64,000 nucleotides of DNA from Lachnospiraceae bacterium (GTDB taxonomy: Bacteria; Bacillota; Clostridia; Lachnospirales; Lachnospiraceae): contig JALCRM010000010.1 in NCBI GenBank assembly GCA_022652545.1, positions 1 to 64,000 on the forward strand, given 5' to 3'. The position numbers and the translations under genes are program-made. A model generated the notes under the pieces. It had not been told where the DNA came from, did not search any database, and saw only the letters and a program-made list of their open reading frames with translations. This document shows, piece by piece, positions 1 through 9,205 of this stretch (its first letter is position 1; each line of letters opens with the position of its first letter).

Positions 1-408
1 CGAGGCGTCTGGACTTATGACAATACCTGGCTCTGGAGCAACGGCAACGGCATCGTGGACGGGCACGTTTTCGGATATAATTTCGGCTATGGTTTTGCGG
101 ACAACGCCGCGGCGACGGAGAATGTGTTCTACATCGACGGCCGTCTGGAAAAGCTGGACGATGTCGTGTTCGATGTACCGAAGGCTTCCTACACGGATCC
201 CTGGCATTTCCATTCGGATGACGGCAGGGTGGACCTGACCATGGAGCCGGTCCTGGACCGTAAGGCCTGTACGAAATTTGCCTTCATTCTGTCCGACCAG
301 CATCAGGTGTTCGGCCGGATGAACGGCGAGGTGCGGCTTGAGGACGGCACGGTGCTGAAGCTGCGGGACTTTACGTGTTTTGCCGAGCAGGTGCACAACA
401 AGTACTGA
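1..408 (+). CDS. DUF2804 family protein (3' part only)
   Basis: The reading frame is open from the first base of the window and stops at 406-408, so only the last 135 residues are present. Segments such as GVWTYDNTWLWSNGNG and WHFHSDDGRVDLTMEPVLDR match what I know of DUF2804, a family of cytosolic beta-rich proteins of unknown function that are common in Firmicutes. The C-terminal part ends with an Asp/Cys-containing strand (LRDFTCFAEQVHNKY). An 87-bp gap separates it from the ABC ATPase gene that follows on the same strand, so co-transcription is possible. No function can be assigned beyond the family name. Confidence 0.75.
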   Translation, partial: RGVWTYDNTWLWSNGNGIVDGHVFGYNFGYGFADNAAATENVFYIDGRLEKLDDVVFDVPKASYTDPWHFHSDDGRVDLTMEPVLDRKACTKFAFILSDQHQVFGRMNGEVRLEDGTVLKLRDFTCFAEQVHNKY

Positions 409-495
409 ACCTGGTCAGGTGTCCGCATTGCGGATCCGTGCGGGTGCATACACTGCGGTGATCCGCATTGCGGCGGAGCCGGCGGGGGACAAAAC

Positions 496-1206
496 ATGTC
501 TGAGCATTCCTTTATCACGTTTGAAAATGTTTCGCGGGTGTACCGCATGGGCGAGGTCTCGATCCGCGCGCTGGACGGGATCAGCTTCACCGTGGGGAAG
601 GGCGAATTCGCGATCATTGTCGGACCGAGCGGAGCGGGAAAAACGACCGTTCTGAACATCCTCGGCGGGATGGACCAGTGCACGTCGGGATCCATTTTCG
701 TGGACGAAGCGGACGTGAGCGCCATGAATACGAAGCAGCTCACGGTGTACCGGCGTTATGACATCGGTTTTGTCTTCCAGTTCTACAATCTTGTGCAGAA
801 TCTGACGGCTTTGGAAAATGTGGAGCTGGCGGCGCAGATCTGCCGGGACCCTCTGGATGCCGGGACGGTGCTAGGGGAAGTGGGACTGCAGGAGCGCTGC
901 GACAACTTTCCGGCGCAGCTCTCCGGAGGAGAGCAGCAGCGCGTTGCGATCGCACGTGCGCTGGCCAAAAATCCCAAGCTCATGCTCTGCGACGAGCCGA
1001 CCGGGGCGCTCGACTACGCAACGGGAAAACAGATCCTGAAACTGTTGCAGGACACCTGCCGGAAGAGCGATATGACGGTCATCGTCGTGACGCACAACAC
1101 GGCGCTCTGTCCGATGGCCGACCGTGTGATCCACGTGAAGAACGGTCTTGCAGAGCGTATCGAGCAGAACGCACATCCTGTACCGGTATCGGAGATCGAA
1201 TGGTAA
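496..1206 (+). CDS. ABC transporter ATP-binding protein, MacB/LolD type
   Basis: A 236-aa ATPase that would energise the FtsX-type permease encoded next. The Walker A motif GPSGAGKTT starts near residue 46, the Q-loop is VFQFYNLVQ, the signature is LSGGEQQR and the Walker B plus D-loop is [12 protein letters not shown], followed by the switch histidine in VVTHN. Length and motif spacing are normal for the MacB/LolD/YtrE branch, which drives mechanotransmission or lipoprotein and peptide export rather than import. The start is an ATG preceded by a GGGGGAC ribosome binding site. The permease gene begins 88 bp downstream, so the two very probably form one transporter. The substrate is unknown. 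Confidence 0.9.
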   Translation: MSEHSFITFENVSRVYRMGEVSIRALDGISFTVGKGEFAIIVGPSGAGKTTVLNILGGMDQCTSGSIFVDEADVSAMNTKQLTVYRRYDIGFVFQFYNLVQNLTALENVELAAQICRDPLDAGTVLGEVGLQERCDNFPAQLSGGEQQRVAIARALAKNPKLMLCDEPTGALDYATGKQILKLLQDTCRKSDMTVIVVTHNTALCPMADRVIHVKNGLAERIEQNAHPVPVSEIEW

Positions 1207-1294
1207 ACCTGACGGATATACTGCAGTTCCTTCGGGCCGATGCGGCCGGTACAGGGTGCGCACCGGCTGTATCCGCAGCAGGCGGGGACCATAC

Positions 1295-4200
1295 ATGACG
1301 AAAAAACCTTTAAGGATCCATACGGATGCAAGGCGTGAGATCAGGCGTTCCGGGAGACGGTGGTTCTCCCTGATGCTCCTGTCGGCACTTGCTGTGGCTT
1401 TCCTGGCGGGCCTGCGCTGCACTGCTCCCGACATGAAGCATACCGCGGATCTTTATTATAAAGAGCAGAACCTGATGGATCTCCGTATGCAGTCCACGCT
1501 GGGACTGACGCAGGACGATCTGGCCGCTGTGCGAGGGTACAGCGGCGTCCGGCAGGCGGAAGGCGTAAAGCAGCTGGACTGCATTACGGAATCGGTGACG
1601 GTCTCCGTGTTTTCCCTGCCGGATCAGATCGACCGGCTGGATGTGACCGGCGGCCGGCTGCCGGAAAAAGACGGCGAGTGCGTCACGGAACAAAAGCTGA
1701 TGGACAGGTATGGCTGGACGATCGGCTCGCAGATCACGCTCGACCCGGGCGAGGACAATGCTGACGACCTGAAGGAGAAGAAGTACACGATCGTCGGAAC
1801 GGTACGGAGTCCCCTCTTTTTAAGCGCAGCGCGGGGAAGCTCCACGATCGGCACCGGTTCTGTCACGGCCTTCGTTTTCCTGCCGGAGGACGAGTTCACG
1901 ACGGATTACTATACGGCTGTTGACATGACGCTGGACGGCACGCAGGGGATGGAAGCCTATACCGGCGCCTACGATGATTTCACCGAAAATTTCAGGGACG
2001 GGATGAAGTCCTTTGCGGACGGGCTGGTGCAGCAGCGCCATGACAGCCTGTATAATGACGCGGCACAAAAGCTTGCGGATGCCCGTAAGGAGTACGAGGA
2101 CGGCAAGGCGGATTCGGACAGCCGGCTGGCGGATGCGAAGCAGAAGCTCGAGGATTCGCGGAAGGAACTGGACGACGGCTGGAAGGCGTATAACGACGCC
2201 GTTGCAAAGGACGAGATCGGGAAGGGCCGAAAGAAGCTTGCTTCTTCCAGGGCCGAGTATGAAAGCGGTCTTAAGCAGTATGAGAGCGGTCTTTCCACCT
2301 ATAAGAGCGGTCTTGCGCAGTACAGCAGCGGCCTTACTTCCTACAACGACGGGCTGTCACAGTACAATGCCGCGGCCGCTTCCCTGCAGGCGCAGGAAGC
2401 GGCGCTGGGCGCGGCATTTGAAGCCGCGGTGCAGGGCCTGGATTCCACAAGTGCGGCATACAGTGCGGCCGCCGCTCCTTACACACAGCAGAAGGAGATG
2501 CTCGATGTGGCAGAAGAGCAGCTTGTGCCGCAGAAGGAAAAACTGGATGCTTCCAAAGCCACGCTCGATCAGACGAAAGCGCAGCTCAATGCCGCAAAGG
2601 CAAAGCTTGCTAAGACGAAGCAACAGCTCGACAGTGCGAAGGCCGAGCTGGAGAGCGGCGAAAAGAAACTTGATGCGGCGCAGAAGGAACTCGACGAAAA
2701 TAAGCAGAAGCTGACCGATGGCGAGCAGGACTATAAAGACGGTCTGCAGAAATACGAAACGTCAAAACAGGATGCGGACACGAAGCTTTCCGATGCACAG
2801 AAGAAGCTGGACGATGCGCAGGATGAGCTCGATGTCATGGACGAGGGAAAGTGCTATCTTCTCGGCAGGGATTCGAATGCCGGCTGTGTCGGCTACGGGC
2901 AGGACGCTGACCGGATGTCCAATCTCGCCCGGGTCTTTCCGATCATTTTCTTCCTTGTGGCGGCTCTCTCTTCGCTGACGGCCGTGACGCGCATGGTCTC
3001 CGAGAACCGCTCCGAGATCGGGGTACTGAAGGCCATCGGCTACGGAAAGAGACAGATCGCCGTAAAGTACATCGGATATGCATTCAGCGCGAGCCTTACC
3101 GGCGGGATCCTCGGGGCGGCGGTCGGCTGCTCCCTGATCCCGTATGTGATCGCCAATGCCTGGCTGATCATGTATTCCCTGCCGTCCGTCGTTTATGAAG
3201 AGCAGCCGTTCACGGTGATCGCTGCGATCGCGGCCGCTGTTTTGTCCACGACTGTGACAGCGGCCGTCGCCTGCTGGTCAGAGCTTCATGAAACGCCGGC
3301 GGAACTCATGCGGCCGCGGGCGCCGGAACCCGGGAAGCGTGTTTTGCTTGAAAGGATCACGCCGGTCTGGAGCAGGCTGACCTTTATCCGGAAAGTGACG
3401 GTCCGGAATCTTTTCCACTACCGGCAGCGGTTCTGGATGACGGTCATCGGTATCGCGGGCTGTACGGCGCTGCTTGTGACGGCGTTCGGCCTGCACGATT
3501 CCATCTTCGATATCATGACGCTGCAGTATGACGAGATCACGACCTATGATGTCATGGCGGGACTGAAGGACAATGTGACGGCTGCGGAGACTGCGAAGAT
3601 CCGGGACCTCACGGACGGGAGCGGGCTTGTGGAAAACGCCTGCTTCAGCTATGAGGCGGTGTCCGACACCTCTTCGGACAAGGGTGCCGTGGACGGCGCT
3701 TACCTGTTTGTGGTGGACGACGAGGACAATTTCGGAAAGATCGTCAGTCTGCGGCACCGGGTCGGCGGACAGAAGGTCACGCTGCAGGAGAACGGCGCGG
3801 TGATCACGGAGAAACTGGCATCGCTCCTCAGGCTGAAAAAAGGGGACAGCATCACGATCACACTGCCGGATGACAGCCGGGTGCAGGTGCCTGTTACCGA
3901 TATCACGGAAAACTATATCTATCACTACGTGTATATGACGAAAGCTTACTATGCTTCGATCGCAGGCGAGGCGCCGGCGGACAATGTACTGCTGCTGCAG
4001 CTGAAAAATGACACGCAGGAAGATTCGGACACGCTTTCGCGGCAGCTGATGGCAACGGACGGGGTATCCTCCTACACGCGCGTGGACGAGTACCGGCAGC
4101 GGCTGCAGGGCAGCCTGAACAGCATCAACTACGCGGTCATCATCATTATTGTCGCTGCTGCTGCACTGGCGTTCGTCGTGCAGTTCAACCTCACGAACAT

Positions 4201-4525
4201 CAATATCACAGAGCGGCGGCGCGAACTGGCGACGCTCAAGGTGCTGGGCTTCCAGAACGGAGAGACCGCATCCTATATTTTCCGGGAGACAGTCGTCCTC
4301 ACGATCATCGGCATGGTGATCGGCCTGTACGGCGGGTATCTCCTGCATGCATGGCTGATCACGACAGTCGAGATCAACATTGCGATGTTCGGGCGCAGCG
4401 TCAAACCGCTCAGTTACGTCTTCGCCATCCTGATGACCTTTGTTTTCACGGCGGTGGTCAGTCTCATCAGCTATTTCAGCGTACGGAAGGTCGATATGGT
4501 GGAATCGCTGAAGACGGTGGAGTGA
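1295..4525 (+). CDS. ABC transporter permease, FtsX-like, with external coiled coil
   Basis: A 1076-aa permease. The chosen ATG at 1295 has a GGCGGGG ribosome binding site, whereas an in-frame upstream start at 1148 lies inside the ATPase gene. After an N-terminal membrane segment (about residues 21-40, SLMLLSALAVAFLAGL) comes an extracytoplasmic region. Its part at roughly residues 250-520 is rich in Lys, Asp, Glu, Gln and Ala heptads (LDAAQKELDENKQKL and similar) and should form a long coiled coil. Two FtsX domains follow: one around residues 545-660 (SSLTAVTRMVSENRSEIGVLK) and one at the C terminus (FNLTNINITERRRELATLKVLG). This layout is common in clostridial MacB-type transporters of unknown cargo. 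It is paired with the ATPase gene at 496-1206. Confidence 0.9.
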   Translation: MTKKPLRIHTDARREIRRSGRRWFSLMLLSALAVAFLAGLRCTAPDMKHTADLYYKEQNLMDLRMQSTLGLTQDDLAAVRGYSGVRQAEGVKQLDCITESVTVSVFSLPDQIDRLDVTGGRLPEKDGECVTEQKLMDRYGWTIGSQITLDPGEDNADDLKEKKYTIVGTVRSPLFLSAARGSSTIGTGSVTAFVFLPEDEFTTDYYTAVDMTLDGTQGMEAYTGAYDDFTENFRDGMKSFADGLVQQRHDSLYNDAAQKLADARKEYEDGKADSDSRLADAKQKLEDSRKELDDGWKAYNDAVAKDEIGKGRKKLASSRAEYESGLKQYESGLSTYKSGLAQYSSGLTSYNDGLSQYNAAAASLQAQEAALGAAFEAAVQGLDSTSAAYSAAAAPYTQQKEMLDVAEEQLVPQKEKLDASKATLDQTKAQLNAAKAKLAKTKQQLDSAKAELESGEKKLDAAQKELDENKQKLTDGEQDYKDGLQKYETSKQDADTKLSDAQKKLDDAQDELDVMDEGKCYLLGRDSNAGCVGYGQDADRMSNLARVFPIIFFLVAALSSLTAVTRMVSENRSEIGVLKAIGYGKRQIAVKYIGYAFSASLTGGILGAAVGCSLIPYVIANAWLIMYSLPSVVYEEQPFTVIAAIAAAVLSTTVTAAVACWSELHETPAELMRPRAPEPGKRVLLERITPVWSRLTFIRKVTVRNLFHYRQRFWMTVIGIAGCTALLVTAFGLHDSIFDIMTLQYDEITTYDVMAGLKDNVTAAETAKIRDLTDGSGLVENACFSYEAVSDTSSDKGAVDGAYLFVVDDEDNFGKIVSLRHRVGGQKVTLQENGAVITEKLASLLRLKKGDSITITLPDDSRVQVPVTDITENYIYHYVYMTKAYYASIAGEAPADNVLLLQLKNDTQEDSDTLSRQLMATDGVSSYTRVDEYRQRLQGSLNSINYAVIIIIVAAAALAFVVQFNLTNINITERRRELATLKVLGFQNGETASYIFRETVVLTIIGMVIGLYGGYLLHAWLITTVEINIAMFGRSVKPLSYVFAILMTFVFTAVVSLISYFSVRKVDMVESLKTVE
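2258..2362 (+). repeat. Five 21-bp units encoding heptads in the permease coiled coil
   Basis: Five consecutive in-frame 21-bp units start at 2258, 2279, 2300, 2321 and 2342. They encode the heptads YESGLKQ, YESGLST, YKSGLAQ, YSSGLTS and YNDGLSQ. The DNA copies are diverged but clearly related. They lie in the extracytoplasmic part of the permease. Confidence 0.8.
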
Positions 4526-4662
4526 GGCATTCCTTTTGCCTGCCGGTCAGGCGGGCACCTCAGCTGCCATCGCTGATGGTAATACGGTCGGGACCGGGAC
4601 GCTTTCGGCAGGATCGGTCACTGACTGTGTGAGGCATGTTTTTCTTAAGGAGAAAGCATAAT

Positions 4663-5775
4663 ATGCAGATGACAATGCGCTGGTACGGATCAAAGCACGA
4701 TACTGTCACGCTGGAGGAAATACGGCAGGTCCCCGGCGTGACCGGTGTGATCACCACGCTGTATGATACAAAGCCGGGAGAAATGTGGAGCCGCGAACGG
4801 ATCCATGCCTTGGAACAGGAAGTCGAGGCGGCCGGACTGTCGGTCGCAGGCATAGAATCCGTGAATGTTTCCGATGAGATCAAGTATGCCGGTCCCGGAC
4901 GGGATATCCTGATCGACCGTTACATCGAAACACTTGCCAATCTCGGAAAAGAAGGCATCCATCTGGTCTGTTATAACTTCATGCCGATCTTTGACTGGAC
5001 GCGTACGGAGCTGGCGCGCAGGCGGAAGGACGGATCCACGGTGCTTGCCTATACCCAGGAAGCTGTGGATGCACTGGATCCGGAGAAACTGTTTGATGCG
5101 GTGAGCGCCGGTTCAAACGGCACAGTGATGCCCGGATGGGAGCCTGACAGGCTGGCTCACATCAGGGAACTCTTTGAGGCATACAAAGGCATTGGCGAGG
5201 AACAACTGTTTGCCAGCCTGAAGTATTTCCTCGAAAAGATCATGCCGGTCTGCAATGAATATGACATCAGGATGGCGATCCATCCGGACGATCCGGCATG
5301 GAGTGTTTTCGGGCTGCCCCGTATTGTCACCTGTAAGAAAAACATCCTGCGCATCATGCGGATGGTCGATGATCCGCATAACGGAGTCACTTTCTGCTCC
5401 GGCTCACTCGGGACCGATCCGGACAATGACCTGCCGGATATGATACGTTCCCTGAAAGGACGCATTCATTTTGCCCATGTGCGGAACCTGCACTTTCACT
5501 CCCGCGGAAATTTTGAAGAAGCGGCTCATCTTTCCGGTGACGGCAGTTTTGACATGTATGAGATCGTGAAGGCACTTTATGACACGGGATTTGACGGACC
5601 GATCCGGCCGGACCACGGGAGAATGATATGGGGAGAGACCGGGATGCCGGGTTACGGGCTGTACGACCGGGCGCTTGGCTGTGCCTATATCAACGGGCTC
5701 TGGGAAGCCATCGGCAAGTGTGAGACCCGCGGAATAGATGAAATTCCGGTCTGGGAACCGAAGTTTTCCGACTGA
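4663..5775 (+). CDS. uxuA: Mannonate dehydratase
   Basis: A 370-aa enzyme converting D-mannonate to 2-keto-3-deoxy-D-gluconate in hexuronate breakdown. Family hallmarks are MRWYGSKHDTVTLEEIRQVPG at the N terminus, the metal/substrate segments AIHPDDPAWSVFGLPRIV and FCSGSLGT, HFAHVRNLHFH, and DHGRMIWGE near the C terminus. The ATG at 4663 follows a clear AAGGAGAAAGC site; an in-frame ATG at 4636 lies upstream of that site and is unlikely. The dehydrogenase that makes mannonate from fructuronate follows 58 bp later, so the two consecutive steps of the glucuronate branch are linked. Length matches bacterial UxuA. Confidence 0.95.
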   Translation: MQMTMRWYGSKHDTVTLEEIRQVPGVTGVITTLYDTKPGEMWSRERIHALEQEVEAAGLSVAGIESVNVSDEIKYAGPGRDILIDRYIETLANLGKEGIHLVCYNFMPIFDWTRTELARRRKDGSTVLAYTQEAVDALDPEKLFDAVSAGSNGTVMPGWEPDRLAHIRELFEAYKGIGEEQLFASLKYFLEKIMPVCNEYDIRMAIHPDDPAWSVFGLPRIVTCKKNILRIMRMVDDPHNGVTFCSGSLGTDPDNDLPDMIRSLKGRIHFAHVRNLHFHSRGNFEEAAHLSGDGSFDMYEIVKALYDTGFDGPIRPDHGRMIWGETGMPGYGLYDRALGCAYINGLWEAIGKCETRGIDEIPVWEPKFSD

Positions 5776-5833
5776 AGCGATCGCATCCGCTGCCTGTGCA
5801 CCGGATATTGCGCTGAAGGGGGCGTGAAGAAAC

Positions 5834-7456
5834 ATGATCCTTAATGATGAGGGATTGCAAAACAGGGCGGAGTGGGAGCGAAAAGGCTATGAGCTGCCGG
5901 GATTTGACCGCAGAGCCATGACAGAAGAAACCGGGAGGAATCCGCAGTGGATCCATTTCGGCACCGGCAATATTTTCCGCGCATTTCCATGCAGTCTGAT
6001 GCAGAGGCTGCTGAACGCCGGGGAGTCCGGGACAGGCATCATCGCGGTGGGAGGTTCAGATTACGAAGTCATCAATAAAGCCTACCGTTCACATGACAAT
6101 CTCAGTATTTTAGTGACACTGAAAGCGGACGGCAGCATAGGCAAAACAGTGATCGGATCTATTGCGGAAACACGCGTGTTTGATTCACGGAACGCTGAAG
6201 AATTCGGCGGATTGCAGAAAGCTTTCTCTGCAGATTCTCTTACAATGGCATCCTTCACAATTACGGAAAAAGGATACAGCCTGACGGAGGGCAGCGGGGA
6301 ACTGCTGCCGGACGCTGCGGCGGATCTGGCAGCGGGACCGGCGTGCCCGATAAGTTTCTTCGGAAAAGTAACATCACTCCTGTACAGACGATACCTTTCC
6401 GGGGAAAAACCTGTCGCCATGGTCAGTATGGACAACTGTTCCCGCAATGGAGAAAAATTATACGCGGTGGTACATGTTTTCGCAGAAAAATGGGAAGAAA
6501 ACGGCATCTGTCAACATGGTTTTCTTTCCTATGTCGAGGACGGATCGAAAGTCTCTTTCCCCTGGACGATGATCGACAAGATCACACCGGGTCCGGATGC
6601 TTCCGTTGAAAGACAGCTCGAGGAGGATGGTCTGGAGGATCTGGACCCGGTCACCACGGCAAGACACTCTCACATTGCCCCGTTTGTCAATGCAGAGGAA
6701 TCGGAGTATCTCGTAGTGGAAGACCATTTTCCGAACGGAAGACTTCCGCTGGAGAAAGCGGGCGTGATCTTTACGGACCGGGAAACTGTAAACGAAGTCG
6801 AGCGCATGAAAGTATGCACCTGTCTTAATCCGCTGCATACGGCCCTGGCCATCTACGGATGCCTACTCGGATTTACACGTATCGCCGATGAGATGAAGGA
6901 CGCGGATCTCAGAAAACTGGCAGAAACGGTAGGATACAGGGAAGGTCTTCCTGTTGTGACGGATCCCGGCGTCATCGATCCGAAAAAATTCATCGACACG
7001 GTGGTGAATGTCCGTATCCCGAATTCTTATATGCCGGATACACCGCAGCGGATCGCCACTGACACCAGTCAGAAGCTGCCGGTCCGGTTCGGGGAAACGA
7101 TCAGGGCATATATGGCTTCCGATTCTCTCAGGGTATCGGAACTGAAAATGATCCCGCTGGTATTCGCCGGCTGGCTCCGCTACCTTACAGGTGTCGATGA
7201 CATGGGAAAGATGTTCGCGCTTTCCCCGGATCCGCTGCTGGAGGACCTGAGACCCTGTGTGGAAGGTCTGCGCCTCGGGAAAGAGAACGATCTTTCATCG
7301 ATAGACCCTCTGCTCCATAATGCCAGGATCTTCGGCGTCGACCTTTTTGAAGCAGGACTGGCCGAGACTGTAAAAAGTGATCTTGAGGCGGAACTTGCCG
7401 GTGCCGGAGCGGTAAGAGAAACGTTGCACAGAACGCTCGCCCCGGCATCGGAATAA
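5834..7456 (+). CDS. uxuB: Mannitol dehydrogenase family protein, probable fructuronate reductase
   Basis: A 540-aa member of the long-chain mannitol dehydrogenase family. The NAD(P)-binding motif FGTGNIFRAF is near residue 45, and the active-site pattern with Lys, Asn and His is in KVCTCLNPLHTAL near residue 330. Related enzymes are mannitol, tagaturonate, fructuronate and arabinitol dehydrogenases. The position directly after uxuA argues for D-fructuronate reduction to D-mannonate, but this is inferred from context. The start has an AAGGGGGCG site upstream. It converges on the carboxylesterase gene, whose stop lies 33 bp beyond. Confidence 0.85.
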   Translation: MILNDEGLQNRAEWERKGYELPGFDRRAMTEETGRNPQWIHFGTGNIFRAFPCSLMQRLLNAGESGTGIIAVGGSDYEVINKAYRSHDNLSILVTLKADGSIGKTVIGSIAETRVFDSRNAEEFGGLQKAFSADSLTMASFTITEKGYSLTEGSGELLPDAAADLAAGPACPISFFGKVTSLLYRRYLSGEKPVAMVSMDNCSRNGEKLYAVVHVFAEKWEENGICQHGFLSYVEDGSKVSFPWTMIDKITPGPDASVERQLEEDGLEDLDPVTTARHSHIAPFVNAEESEYLVVEDHFPNGRLPLEKAGVIFTDRETVNEVERMKVCTCLNPLHTALAIYGCLLGFTRIADEMKDADLRKLAETVGYREGLPVVTDPGVIDPKKFIDTVVNVRIPNSYMPDTPQRIATDTSQKLPVRFGETIRAYMASDSLRVSELKMIPLVFAGWLRYLTGVDDMGKMFALSPDPLLEDLRPCVEGLRLGKENDLSSIDPLLHNARIFGVDLFEAGLAETVKSDLEAELAGAGAVRETLHRTLAPASE

Positions 7457-7489
7457 CGCCGGAAGGAGGTATGTGACAGGATCTGTGTT

Positions 7490-8890
7490 TTACCGGAACA
7501 TTTGGATAAATTGGTCTTTTTCTGTCCAGGGCAGCCATTTTTCCCCGAGGCTGTTTTCCGGGTCTCCGCCTTTCATGAAGCTTGTCCAGAACTGCACCAT
7601 GGATCTGCTGAGCTGACAGTCCTCCTCATCCTTCGGACGCCAGCTGCGGCCGAGGGTACCGAACATATACCACAGTTCGGAGGAATGGAAAGCTCCGGCA
7701 TTGTCGCCCTTCAGATCGTGGGAGAAATAGTAGATATAAGTCGGCGCAGCATGCTCCTTTTCCCTGAGCTCCGCCCACCGGACACCGCCCTGATGCAGAG
7801 GTGAATGCGAAGGACCGGACGCCTCGCCGGGTTTTGTCAGGATGTCATTTTTGGTCGTTCCGATCATGATCGGGATATTGCGGTCGGCGCCTTTTTCCAG
7901 GAGCGCGTCGTATCCGTCTTTCAAAACATAGCCATCCATGCAGGGTGCAAAAGGCAGCTCTTCCGTGCCGGAATTTTCCTGCGTAATAAACTGTATCTCC
8001 GCCTTCTGCAACGATTCCGCGGACAGGGCGCGAAGCTCCGATATTGTGGAAACACCAGCGGACCGCATGAATCTTTTTCCGATATGCTCTGCTTTTTCGA
8101 CCGTTCTGTCGAAGGAGATCCCGCCCCGGTAGGCGCCGCCGCTCTGCAGTATGGCTTTCCTGAACAATCCGTCAGCCGCGTCCGAGGAAAGCAGTGTCTG
8201 TACGCTCATCGCACCCGCCGACTGCCCGAAGATCGTGACGTTATCCGCGTCCCCGCCGAAAGAAGCTATATTTGACCTGACCCAGCGAAGGGCAGCGATC
8301 TGATCCAGAATGGCATAGTTACCTACCGAACCGTGCTCATCCTCGGCGCGAAGATCCGGGTGCGCAAAAAAGCCCCACACACCGAGTCTGTAATTGATCG
8401 TCACCAGGATCACACCGTTCCTTGCAAAGGCTTCTCCGTCAAATTCCGGTTCATGTCCGAAACCGTTGAAGAAGGCGCCGCCGTGGATCCAGACAGCCAC
8501 CGGAAATTTTCTGCCGTAGGTATGGTTACCGGCTGCCCGCAGCGTTCCGGCGCCGTTTTCCGGCGGCATTTCGGAGCCGTTCCCCTGCGGCAGGGCCGGA
8601 GTCCAGATATTCAGCAGCATGGCATCTTCGCTTTCTTTTGTCTGGTAAGCGGGCATGCTGTAAAATTCTTTTGTATAGAACGGGTCCTGCTGCATCTGCA
8701 TCAGGCGGTTCCCGAAAGCGGTACAGTCCATGACCTGCCCGTCCCAGGAAGGATGCGGAATGGGAGCGTGAAAACGCAGTTCTCCGAGCGGCGGTGCCGC
8801 ATAGGGAATCGCCTTGAATATGCATCCGAAGGATGTTTTTATACCTCTTACCGGGCCTTTATCTGTTTTAACAATAACATTCTGTTCCAT
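7490..8890 (-). CDS. Type B carboxylesterase
   Basis: A 466-aa alpha/beta hydrolase of the carboxylesterase/para-nitrobenzyl esterase family. It shows the oxyanion-hole segment VAVWIHGGAFFNG, the nucleophile elbow TIFGQSAGAMSV with the catalytic Ser, and the His segment AFHSSELWYMFGTL near the C terminus. The N-terminal TDKGPVRGI and KAIPYAAPPLGELRF strands are typical. No signal peptide is evident, so it is probably cytosolic. At 466 residues it is slightly shorter than the usual 490-540. Beside uronate and glycoside genes it may remove acyl or aryl esters from plant oligosaccharides, but the substrate is not shown. The ribosome binding site is AAAGGAAC. Confidence 0.88.
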   Translation of the reverse strand: MEQNVIVKTDKGPVRGIKTSFGCIFKAIPYAAPPLGELRFHAPIPHPSWDGQVMDCTAFGNRLMQMQQDPFYTKEFYSMPAYQTKESEDAMLLNIWTPALPQGNGSEMPPENGAGTLRAAGNHTYGRKFPVAVWIHGGAFFNGFGHEPEFDGEAFARNGVILVTINYRLGVWGFFAHPDLRAEDEHGSVGNYAILDQIAALRWVRSNIASFGGDADNVTIFGQSAGAMSVQTLLSSDAADGLFRKAILQSGGAYRGGISFDRTVEKAEHIGKRFMRSAGVSTISELRALSAESLQKAEIQFITQENSGTEELPFAPCMDGYVLKDGYDALLEKGADRNIPIMIGTTKNDILTKPGEASGPSHSPLHQGGVRWAELREKEHAAPTYIYYFSHDLKGDNAGAFHSSELWYMFGTLGRSWRPKDEEDCQLSRSMVQFWTSFMKGGDPENSLGEKWLPWTEKDQFIQMFR

Positions 8891-9205
8891 ATCGTGTTCC
8901 TTTCCGCCTGTTTATGCAGGCTGCAGCTGATGCGGACAGAAACGGGATCCATACTGAAAGTCTGAACAGCGGGCGCTACTATTGTAACCCATTTCAGGGC
9001 AGCCGGTACGATCCCGAGAGCTTATGTCCGGTGCGAATGAAATCTGAAAAGAGGTCGGAAAAAGACAACAAACGGTCGCAATTGGCACTGCTTTGCCTGT
9101 GCAACTCCGCGTATGATGTAAACATGGAAATTTGTATATTCCGCCGGGGGACAATGGAATAGCAGCAGGACAGGCTGTGCCGTGTTGTGGAAAAGAGGCT
9201 GTGCC
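8891..9205. other. Divergent intergenic region, carboxylesterase / YesM-type kinase
   Basis: A 315-bp non-coding gap between divergent genes. It should hold both promoters, but I found no pair of hexamers with good spacing on either strand. It does contain the left copy of a 20-bp direct repeat at 8912-8931. No other structure stands out. Confidence 0.5.
8912..8931 (+). repeat. 20-bp direct repeat, left copy
   Basis: The sequence TTATGCAGGCTGCAGCTGAT occurs here and again, identical and in the same orientation, at 17734-17753. There it forms the last codons and stop of the AraC gene. Here it lies 22 bp upstream of the carboxylesterase start. The two copies bracket the YesMN-ABC transporter-tannase block. 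Confidence 0.8.

Noticed and set aside
4536..4558. Stem-loop GCCTGCC/GGCGGGC after the FtsX permease gene
   Set aside because: No T run follows on either strand, so it was not called a terminator.
9081..9125. Promoter for the YesM-type kinase (TTGGCA with TATGAT)
   Set aside because: The 24-bp spacing is too long and no better pair was found.
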